From assembly GCA_934045905.1 (NCBI GenBank), contig OW203768.1:11870316-11934315 (forward strand): a DNA stretch of 64,000 nucleotides, written 5' to 3'. The notes beneath the pieces are model-generated. The model ran no database searches. It was not told the DNA's origin and saw only the letters and a program-made list of their open reading frames with translations. Numbering within the stretch: position 1 is the first letter of the stretch; every line of letters begins with the position of its first letter. This document shows, in pieces, positions 54,452 to 64,000 of this stretch. A program made the translations under genes and the position numbers. The stretch is from Leuctra nigra. Taxonomy: Eukaryota > Arthropoda > Insecta > Plecoptera > Leuctridae.

Positions 54452-57400
54452 GAGCTGTATCCATATTAAAGTATAGTTGACGTTTAAAGTCAAGTGGCAC
54501 GTAAAAAAATATATAGCTCAATGTTGATTTAAAGATGATATTAAAACCAGTATTATTGCATTATTTAACACCATCTGTCTGCTCTTTCGTTGATTAATTA
54601 TCTCATGATAAAAAACTTATTGTTGAGCAAGTTGTCAGCATTGTTGTTAAAAACTAATAACAACGCCACTCTTTTTCTAGACACATGTAATTTACGTACT
54701 GCGTGAAACAAAATGTTCGTAGCTGTCAGGATAAATTATGATTTTCTCTCCTTTGAGACGGTAATTCTCTAGCTGGACGAAAATCATCAATAATCGGCTT
54801 ATAGAAAGTTATTTAAGGTTATAAACAGACAATATTTGATGAGATAGGCCTGGTTACGTCAAACTAAATAACGATTCAGATTCACATTTCGTTTCAACAA
54901 ACATTCTTAGTAGAAATTTCCTAAACGCATAGCAATTATGAGTACTAATCTATTACACAAATATATAATTTACAATTTAATAATATTTGTTATATAAATT
55001 AAATGGTGGCGAAACCTTTTAGTTATTTTAAAATGATTTCTGAAAATGTGTATATTTTGGTGAGCTTTCTACGAAGAAAATATTTATTTACTTTGACTAC
55101 AGGCGTTTAATATCTCACGTTGTTTTAAAACTAATGACCAACACAACTACCAACTAGATAAAATTAATAAATCATTTAATAACATGTAATTAGTTTTGTT
55201 TTCCAAGAAGAAGTTCAAAAGTTAATTCAATTTTGTTCAGTATGGATGAGAATATTTGGATATTACATAAATCACATTATGACATTTGAGACCACAACTT
55301 CACAAGGCGATTAAAAATATTTCAAAGCTTTAGGCACACTATTTTTATTACATTTTTTTGCAAACACCATTTGTACAGTACTTATGCAAATTACTGTGAC
55401 AAACTATTTGTCACACGAAAAATATGTCCTTGTTTGAAATTATGTGGTTCAGCTAAAATTATAAATTGTTCGAAGTTTTCTGCTTTCATATCGCTGATAA
55501 TTAAAGGCGAACCAGATGTCCGCAAATTCTGCCAAATCTATTGTCTAACCCAGTGAATACAGAAGGTAGTTGATCCATTGTTTAATGAAATGTATTTTAA
55601 GATATGATCGTATTTTCTGCGGTAAGAATACGCCCATCGTTTCAAGAAGGCTATGATTTGAATGACAGGTGGTGAAATGAATGCAGTTGGTTTTTATATT
55701 CTCACATAACGAAGTGTTTTGTTGATTGATTGAAAATCAAATCAATCAATCATTCGGAGTAGGAGTGTGATTGACAAGGCTAAGAGACGTATTGATAAAA
55801 TTTTGGTTGGTGGGCCTGTTGATTTACTTGTTTTTGTATGGTATTATGTCTTTTGTTCTCGTACCTATACGTCAGAAAAATTTAAAATATTTTATGACAT
55901 TGAAAACAATCAACCCCCCCCCCCCCCTCTCCCCCCAAAAATATATATATACATTTTTTGAATTTTCTTAAATTATTTTTGTAAAAAAAAAATATATATT
56001 AATAAATCTTGTGAATAAATGGCTAAATTTCATGTAAAATTGTTGCACTTTACAACACTTACGCTGTGTAAATTCCATTTTAACGCAAGTAATTAAGTTT
56101 TGTTGCCTTTAGTTGAACTTTTAATAACTAAAAAGTTGTCAGAATGCATAAAACTTCCAAGAAATCAAGCAAAATGTGTATTTTCATCTTTCGTCTCTCT
56201 TCTCAAGTGGTACAGATCTGGTATTTTAGTATAAAAATAAAGAAGTGAAAGACAATGCGTGCTCAAGAGCAGTTATAGGCGTTCAAACAATAAGCCGACA
56301 AATTTGCATGCCTTTCATTTGTTATATATACCAGTCACCTGATTCTTTATCAAACATAATACGGATGTAATGGATCTTAGTTCGAATCCAGGTTAATGCA
56401 TTGTGGCAGTTTACAATGCGTGAGCAGTTGATTATCATATCTTCGTCGCTGCACTTTCATCAGCTATTGGTTTTATGAATTAACTACCACATTATTTGTA
56501 CTAAAATCGTTTATAAAGTTTTAGTGATTTACCAGCTTTCTTGTGAGCAAATAGGCATGACATTATTATTGTATTGCGGTGTCACGAAACTTATTGTTTA
56601 ATGTCGAGTTCTAAGCATTATCTTGATGATTGAGCGAGCGGAGCGATCGTATCAACTTGAAACTTATGACTCGAATCTCTGTTTTTGTTTGTTCTTTTAG
56701 CGTATGGTCAAACGAAGTAACATCAGGCATTTTTCTCCCAAAGTTTCATTACTACCCTGTTATGTTACCTATTGATTTCTTGCAAGATCGGAGTTTCGTC
56801 GGAAAATTGATTTATACAGTTTATCAGGTAGGTTGTATGCAAAATTTGATAGCAACGAAATCTACGAAATGTTTATAAAATATCACGTAATAGTAGTTTG
56901 CACACTACAAATGATTTGTACCTATTTGTGTTTATGCATATAATGTGTAAAATATTATGTAAAATTTTTGAACATAAACATTGTACAATCATTGTCTAAT
57001 AATTGTACAAATAAAAGTTTTGTGTTAATGCTTAAAATGTCATAGAAAAGAAATCTCGTCGAGAATGCAAAATTATCACGCTTTTATTGAGTACATTTCT
57101 TTTTAAATAAACTCAAAAGTCGATGCTTTTATTAGTCGTTTATGTTAAATTCTCCATAAGGCAATTCAAACGGTAGTTCATTCGTATACCCGGGTATACC
57201 GATCGTCCCATCTGTGAACCTCAAACCTGATTCAAGTGCACAATTTTGTATTCTGCTGATAACAAGATATTTAAACAATATAAAAATATCAATTTACCCT
57301 AAAATACCGTCATAACCACGTAACTTTGATTATGTCTTGTTGCTGGTATTTTTGCAGACAGCGTAGGACGCTTTCCTGTCGTATCTGTCTGACATAAGTA

Positions 57401-57587
57401 AAACAGGTCCTACAATTCAAATAAAAAAGTATTTGCATTCAACATACTTTAACACGAGCCAGTTTTTATTATAATCAAATCGTAAAATTCCAAGTGATAT
57501 CGAAACGCCTAAAATTCTCGCACCCAGTTATATTGTGGTGGGTTATAGTACTGTTTGGAACACCCATGATGGCAATTCTTTCCAAGA

Positions 57588-57815
57588 TAAAGAGAGATAC
57601 AATATACATAAATATAGGCTTCATTTCTTAGTGTTATAAGTTTTAGCAGCTTTTAAGTTTTTAAAAGAAGTAAAAACGGCCATGTGGAAATTAACTTTGC
57701 ACCGAAACGGATTCCAGCTGAATCAGTAAAAGTTGTAGAATAGGGCCCCATGTAAACCTAAAAAGTTTCAATAAATGGAGCCTCTTTGTGTTGATTCTAG
57801 CTCTCCCCTCCTATT
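57588..57815. mobile_element. MITE family A copy
   Basis: AATATACATAAATATAGGCT on the left and AATGGAGCCTCTTTGTGTTG on the right, inverted. Confidence 0.7.
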
Positions 57816-58949
57816 GTTGTAGATACTGAAGATGATACATGAAGATGATACAACCCAACTGACGATCCAGTAGTTGTTCATCCTCTTTACTTTCCCTTAT
57901 TACATCACAATCAAATACCTGCATTCTTCTTTTACCATACGTTACTGAGCCATGGTAAATTGCATGAACACCTACTATCATATCTAGGTCAAAATCAAGT
58001 GTACACTCCCACTCTTCATGCATGTCTGGCTTCAAGATAGATTCATCAACTTATTCTAGGTACAAGGTTAATAGCAAGCTGATCTAATGATCTAATTATT
58101 GCATTGATTTGCAGAGATCGATGATTGATGGTTTTTCTTTTCGTTGCACTTGTGAAATGGGTATGAGATGTGTGAGAAAGATTGAAGGTGCATTTAGGTC
58201 GCCGAGGGGGATGGGGGAGGGGGTGTTTTAACTTTAAAAAAGCTTAAAAAACAATTTAGATATTGTCATTTGTCAATTCCACCACGTCAGTTCAATCTAC
58301 TTGTCACTGGTACAGAATAAATAAATCCGACCCTTTTCATGATCCTGTAAAATGTAAAACTTTTAACCAGGTTTAAATGTTATATTCAAACAACTTTTGT
58401 CAAGAAGTACTAATTTCAATCGTCCCAAATTCGTAACTGTTGAGTTAAAAATACAAAACAGGCCCCACTTAGGCCCCCCAGTCTGTGGGGCAATCTGGGG
58501 GGATTAGGACCCCCAGATTTTCTATAACAAACAGATACTTTTTTCTGTGCATCATCTTGTACATTAAACTTAATTTTCATTTCCGCCCTGTTAAGTAATT
58601 TTCAATTCAGATTTTTTTCACGAATTCAATAAGTATTATAAAATCCTTCCTGGTGTCAATTAGTTTTTAATACGACTAAATTATAGCCTACATAATTTTT
58701 ACGTTGCATAAAATCAACTTAAATTATAATAATTACTTCATTAATATCTTGTAATTACGCCATTGTTTAAATAATACGCATTCGTGCGTGATATAAATTT
58801 CACACTTCATACTTAAATATATATAAGGTAATTAGTACCAGATTATCTCTTCATCCTCACCTTGATAAATATTATAATTAATTAAAACAAATATCTTAAT
58901 CCAATACCAACGAAGCAAAAACCATGAATTCCTTCCAAGGTCTTCTTGA

Positions 58950-59210
58950 CTAACCTAAAGCCTCAACACATCCAGCGTCTTCTAGATCAGAACTTTCTCC
59001 TTGCGAATCTAGAAGGCAGTGCATGCTCGTCATTGTGGCGAGATCCATGAAGCCGAGAGCATAGATAATAACACGATCTAGGATGCTGTGCCAGACGCAT
59101 TGTGTATTAGTGGCCGTGTTTGTGGGGATGAACTGTGTTTTGGGGGTCAATTTGTTACCGCCGACGGAGGCGAAGACGGCGGCGGCGGCGAGCAGGTCGT
59201 CGGGTAAGCG
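58950..59210 (-). other. Orphan GC-rich open stretch, possible gene fragment
   Basis: A minus-strand frame reads DDLLAAAAVFASVGGNKLTP through CVWHSILDRVIIYALGFMDL to DAGCVEALG and a stop, with G/C-rich third positions in its first half. A MITE A copy sits immediately upstream of it (59225-59410). The plus strand of the same DNA ends in a GTAAGC donor-like site, so the orientation is not certain. I do not recognise any family. It could be a gene fragment cut by the MITE, or chance. Confidence 0.25.
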
Positions 59211-59224
59211 ATTGAAAATGACAT

Positions 59225-59410
59225 AATACACATAAATAGGCTCCATTTCTTAGAATATTTTAGTTTTACAGCTTTTAGTTGTTAAAATTGTTAATTAATT
59301 TGGTTTGTAGCTTTAAAGTTGACTTTTGACAAATTGAAAGTTTCAAACCTCACATTTTACCAAATACCGAGCCTTTTTGTGTGGATTTTATTGAGCTACT
59401 CTCGTGGTGT
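59225..59410. mobile_element. MITE family A copy, right part duplicated
   Basis: ACACATAAATAGGCTCCATT on the left and CCGAGCCTTTTTGTGTGGAT on the right. Most of it plus flank (about 59268-59455) is repeated in tandem at about 59460-59636. Confidence 0.7.
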
Positions 59411-60583
59411 AACAAGACGCCATATTTATACTACAAATTATAACGGTCAAATGAAAATTACAGCTGTTAAGTTGTTAAAATTGTCAATTTATTTGTAGCT
59501 TTTAAGTTGCCTTTTGACAAATTAAAAGTTTTAAAACGCACATTTTACCAAATGCGGAGCCCTTTGTGTGGATTTTATCGAGCTACTCTCGTGGTGTAAC
59601 AAGATGTCATCTTTATACTACATAACGGTCAAATGAACCCCGGGGTGAAAACTATAGTGAATCAGCCTTTGGGTTTACATTAATCTTTAATTTTTTTAGA
59701 ATGTATTTCTGCGAGCACTGTAAAGTATTGGTACAAGATTTCTTGAGATGTCTTACTTCTCTTGCAATCAATATCAACTCACACCTGCACTTTTACCGCA
59801 ACTATCTTACATGAATTCGAAACGTCGAAAGCGAAATCTCAGATTGACTTATTACAGACATCGCCACTTACAGTACCATAAAAAGTGTAAACGGAATTAT
59901 TGTTTAATGTTTGACTAGGATTGTATTCCAATCCTAATTTTATTTGCAATAATCTAAAACTGTGAAAATCAAATATGGAAAGTGTTATAATATAAAAGCG
60001 TATAGAATCGTGTGCGGTCGCAACCATCTGAACCAATTTTGTGACTTTATAACCTACAAGACATCCTATTTCGGGATTCTAAACTAGACAAGATGGAATG
60101 CTGGAAAGTAGAATTAAAACACAGAAAACCCGTAGAGAACAATTATATTGAACATGTTTTTATGCTAACTTCATTCTTGGATAGCCACGTAAAATCGTTT
60201 TCAGTTTTCAATATTCGATCCAGACAAACAACTGACATTTTTAAACAAGTCGATTGCGTCTGTATAAATGTTTTGTTCGAAGATATTGAAATCGAAAGTT
60301 CCGCACAGTCGAGTGTGCCTAATTCTAACGGACTGGGTAACTGGTTGCTGGCAAAGGCCGTGTCTGCACAGAATGACAGAGACTTTCTGTAGGCTTGGAA
60401 GCAACGGAGAGTCGGAATAAATTAACAGCTTGGGCGTCACTTCAGAATGTGATGCACCGAGAATGGAAAAGTCGAGTAGCAACGCAAATAATTATGCAGG
60501 AGGAACTAATATCAAGAGAGAAGGGAACTGCAGAAACGGCATAATTACTTTAGGTAACAAACAACTGAACTATTGGTTTCTCA

Positions 60584-60859
60584 AACTATAAAAGTATTGG
60601 ATATTTTGTCATGTTTTATATAAAATTAATTATTTTTGTCAACTGTTTCGATTTTAATATCAAAATTTTCCTCAGGACAAAATGTCAATCAAATTTTGAA
60701 AATTTTATAAGTTTTTGTCAAATTCAAATGTCAATTAAATTTTGAAAATTTGATAAATTTTTTTTGTGAGGAAGATTTTGATATTAAAATTCGAAACATT
60801 TGACAAAAATAATATTATTATATAAAACATGACGAAATATCCCAATACTTTGAATTTTA
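60584..60859. mobile_element. MITE family C copy
   Basis: The terminal arms AAGTATTGGATATTTTGTCA / TGACGAAATATCCCAATACTT match copy 47,524. A second nested inverted pair (TTTTAATATCAAAATTTTCC / complement) lies inside. The same flank (AATAATAGTCTTGAATCTTT) follows. Confidence 0.75.
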
Positions 60860-60904
60860 ATAATAATAGTCTTGAATCTTTAATAAAAATTATAAAGTAG
60901 ATAT

Positions 60905-60960
60905 TTTAAAACAGATGGAGCCCATTTATGCAGATTCCATTCCCCTTCTCTAGTGTTCAG
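60905..60960. mobile_element. MITE family A fragment
   Basis: Only one end is present (GATGGAGCCCATTTATGCAG, then CATTCCCCTTCTCTAG). It lies just after MITE C. Confidence 0.55.
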
Positions 60961-61145
60961 AAAGTAATCATTGTTTTGCTAATTCTCATTGTTAGAAATC
61001 CTATCCGGTATTACAACAACATACAATTTTCCTCGAAATATCATAAAAATAACCTCCAAACAAAAACAAATTAATATGAATTTGAATATTGTTTGTATTG
61101 GAATAAAATAAACAAACATAATTATTTGATAACAATTAAACTATT

Positions 61146-61180
61146 CCATCAGATGACATTGGAATCACGTCATCTGATGG
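61146..61180. repeat. Perfect 12-bp stem hairpin
   Basis: CCATCAGATGAC, an 11-nt loop, then GTCATCTGATGG. Confidence 0.75.
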
Positions 61181-61639
61181 GAACTTATGAATATTAATAT
61201 AATTGTATGAATTTGAATTAATATTCAAAGAGTCGTGTGCCACGAAGTCAAGATCTGTGGATTTAATTCTGCGAATTGCTACACTCTCACCAGTTAATTA
61301 GTGAATGAGATACACATGCGATCGGGAAGGTGTTGAATGTAGTGCTCTGGGGTTGAGGCTTCATTACCAAATACAATCTTTACTTTTATTTCGTATCATG
61401 GCTGATGTTTTGATCCTTTTACAAATTTCACAAATTCCGGGTAAAAGTGAGTGTAATTACGTTTTATTTAACATGTTACCCTCTACGCAATACATTAAAT
61501 TTAAAGCCTAATTTTAATTATTTTTTAAAAATTTTATTAGCATTAGAAGTTAAATACAAAATTGTTACAAATCACAAAATATTAATAAATAAATATTATG
61601 CCAACAAATGATAAAAAAATGCGCCTGATATCTGTATCA

Positions 61640-61833
61640 CGAGAGAAGGAGAATATACATAAAAATGCTCCATTAATTGGTTTATTTATACTTTTAACAA
61701 AGTCCACATCCCAGAAAGCATAATTATTGAGGTTTCCCTATTCTTATTGGAATTTTGACAACATAAAATCGGATAAGACGCAAACGTACTCCAACAAATT
61801 GAGCATTTTTATGTAGAAACCCCTTCTCACATG
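61640..61833. mobile_element. MITE family A copy
   Basis: GAGAGAAGGAGAATATACAT on the left and ATGTAGAAACCCCTTCTCAC on the right. The core reads AAAAATGCTCCATT. Confidence 0.7.
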
Positions 61834-62543
61834 AAACAGGTATAGTAGTACAGGATCTAAAAATAGATCACAGTGCATTTTGTATTCAAAACGTCACGCA
61901 AAAGCATTATTTTTTTACAACTCGAGATTATCGCTTCATATGTATTCAAGTGCCTTAAATACAAGACGCTCTAATTACCGACTTCATTCGCGCATTTTCA
62001 CACTGTGCATTTTAGGCCTCGAGATACACGGTCAGGCCTCGGGGGTATTTTCGATGAAACTCGTTTTCTATTAGGCATAAAAACTATAATGCTCGAAGGA
62101 TGTTTCTTTCGATTAATAATTTTGAGTAAGTTTCTCTTTGTTTTCAATCACGATTGACCTGAGTTTTGCAATCGCTTTGAAGTTCATTTATAAGTGAAAA
62201 TTCACTTGCGATTTTAAAGCGATAATGAGAGGTTTTCAATACATCACATCATGACTATAATTGGCTGAAAGAATGTGAATACGGATGTATTCAAGTTTTA
62301 ATAGGAAGTTGATCAAACAGTGTAATTATAACAATTTGTTTATTTTGTAACTACACAAATATTTTATTGACAAATAATGTTTAAAATGAGCTTTGAAAAC
62401 AATTGTAAATGTATAAATATTGTCTAAATTTATTGAGAAAATATAACGACTTAAGTTTCCAGAATTGATTTGAAAAACACTAAATCCTAGCTTATTTATT
62501 TTTAAATTTTCATGTAGTTTTACCTACAGTTGATTCCACATAG

Positions 62544-62774
62544 TAAGGGGGCATATTACCATTAGTTTAATCTTCAGTTTAGTTAAGCTCCACTTCGGGA
62601 AATGTGGTGTATTACCATTATGTACTGTGGCATAGATTAAAGAACTGCAGTCAATGTAGCATAAGGTTAGTTTAAACTGAGGAAATAAACCCCGGAATTA
62701 AATTGAGTAATACACGGAGTTTTCTGAAGTGGAGTTTAAGATATAACTGTAGCTTAAACTAATACCGGCCCTTA
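62544..62774. mobile_element. MITE with about 75-bp inverted ends
   Basis: TAAGGGGGCATATTACCATT at the left pairs with AACTAATACCGGCCCTTA at the right. Further in, AGCTCCACTTCGGGAAA pairs with TTTTCTGAAGTGGAGTTTAA. No coding capacity. Confidence 0.7.
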
Positions 62775-64000
62775 GTGATATAATGAGAGTCCAAAACATC
62801 ACTAAAATCGAGCACATATAATTAAAAACCTTACAATCCTGGTACATCATTCAGACTTGTCTCTTCTAAACCGCAACATAACACTCGAAATCGTGCAGAC
62901 AATATCGTGATGCTCCTAGATATTATGCAACACACAACACACAAGAGATAGTTGTCGATCCAAGGAGCTCAAAGATGAATTCAATTAGATATTTTCACCT
63001 CCCCAGTGGGCTAATATATGAATTCGACGACATTGAAAATGTTTCTATGATAAAGCGTGCATTCTTTTAGATTGACCTCACACCTGCAAGCACGATGTAA
63101 TGAAATCAGAAGTAGATCTACCGGTCAGTGCTGTTAGTAAGTAGCAGTTTTGTAAAGACATAAGTCATTGTGTGGCCTAGTTTGTGAACTTGGTGGAGTG
63201 GGTTTAAGATTTTGATGAATGAATGTCCGTGAAATTGTATAAGCACTTGATAATGGATATTTAAATGGGAAACAATTATGATGGGAATGTTACGAAATGT
63301 TAGCTTTCTTCCGGTTTAGTATTTAAGAGATTAGCCGTTTTGCACGAATGTAACTTTTTAATTATTTAATCGAGATATAATTTGTTTCAAATATTTACGA
63401 AATGATTCAAACTATTTTGGTTTAAAATCACTTTTTAAAGACTAAAAAATATGTACGTACCAACTTCTGATCAAGCAGTGATTATTGAAGATCAATCCCA
63501 AAATCATATGCAGATTAATATTTAAAAAAACATCTAATTTGCTTAACAAAAATAAATCTGACAATATTTACCATTATAGTGAAATTAGGAGACATGGGAT
63601 TTTTCAAAGATATTGTGAACGAGCAGTAGTACCTTATAGAGTACTTTTAGAGTAGTTTTACCTTAGAGTAAAACCTTAGAGTAAGGAACGTTTATAAGTT
63701 TTGAGCCAAAAATTGATAATTTTTTTTTATAAAAACGAGCTAGTTGGTCAACTTATTACAACATTTCAAATAGATAACAGTGATACTGACAATTCTTTCG
63801 ATTATTCTGTAACTCAGGAGTAGAAGGCCCGATGTCCATTTTCTGCATTTTGCGATTCACTTGTAAAAATTGACTTTCTTCTTGTCATAATTACAAATAG
63901 TTGATGGGAAGGCTAAATTATTGTTTTTTGTACTTCTACTTCTGTGGTATCATAACAATAACATAAACACTAAACATATATCAGCATCATCGAACTGTAT

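Larger units (their letters stand above)
52935..64000. other. AT-rich right flank with scattered repeats
   Basis: No exon-quality coding signal is confirmed. It contains a 44-bp tandem duplicate (54364-54451), a C14 tract (55914-55927), a repeat tail (56630-56870), MITE A copies (57588-57815, 59225-59410, 60905-60960, 61640-61833), an orphan GC-rich stretch (about 58950-59210), MITE C (60584-60859), a perfect short hairpin (61146-61180) and a MITE at 62544-62774. From 62,800 to the end I see nothing. Confidence 0.5.

Noticed and set aside
57811..58035. 74-codon minus-strand frame with acidic, protein-like composition
   Set aside because: It partly overlaps the end of a MITE, has no recognisable domain or partner exon, and is too short to call.
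60093..60392. 99-codon plus-strand frame
   Set aside because: No motif, no exon-like GC and an overlapping antisense frame of similar length; could be a decayed element but cannot be supported.

Overview
The window is animal nuclear DNA, most likely insect. Evidence: spliced genes with GC-rich exons in long AT-rich introns, a metazoan actin-regulator gene, a mitochondrial acyl-CoA dehydrogenase, and dense tRNA-derived SINEs, foldback MITEs and 5'-truncated LINEs. A hemipteran is a plausible guess from the repeat style, but the sequence does not settle it. I see no rRNA, true tRNA, CRISPR, operon or other prokaryotic feature.

Layout. (1) Positions 1 to about 18,064, plus strand: the 3' half of a CARMIL gene (capping protein, Arp2/3, myosin-I linker; LRRC16 family). 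Twelve exons with compatible phases encode 613 C-terminal residues: helical dimerization region, basic/Ser-rich linker, the capping-protein-interaction motif (split over an exon junction), proline-rich SH3 ligands and a basic-acidic tail. The PH and leucine-rich-repeat half must lie upstream of base 1. A 21-nt candidate microexon lies in the middle. The introns hold MITEs, a SINE and a young LINE. (2) 20,834-22,738, minus strand: an uninterrupted very-long-chain acyl-CoA dehydrogenase gene, tail-to-tail with CARMIL. (3) 26,640 to at least 48,929, plus strand: the 5' end of a secreted or membrane protein gene. A signal-peptide exon and a GC-rich exon 22 kb downstream share the same splice phase. 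A second possible first exon, with a GC-rich leader, lies inside that intron at 33,303. (4) The rest is intron or intergenic DNA made largely of repeats: six copies of one SINE, at least nine copies of one MITE family, four and two copies of two others, several single foldbacks, a 53-bp minisatellite, and seven long poly(C)/poly(G) tracts.

The genes show no evident shared pathway: cortical actin regulation, mitochondrial fatty-acid beta-oxidation and an unidentified secreted/membrane product. I found no convincing undescribed biological system. The observations most worth a second look are the CARMIL microexon, the intronless ACADVL, the paired candidate first exons, the nested foldbacks beside exon 2 of the secreted gene, and the poly(C)-bounded insertion inside a SINE.
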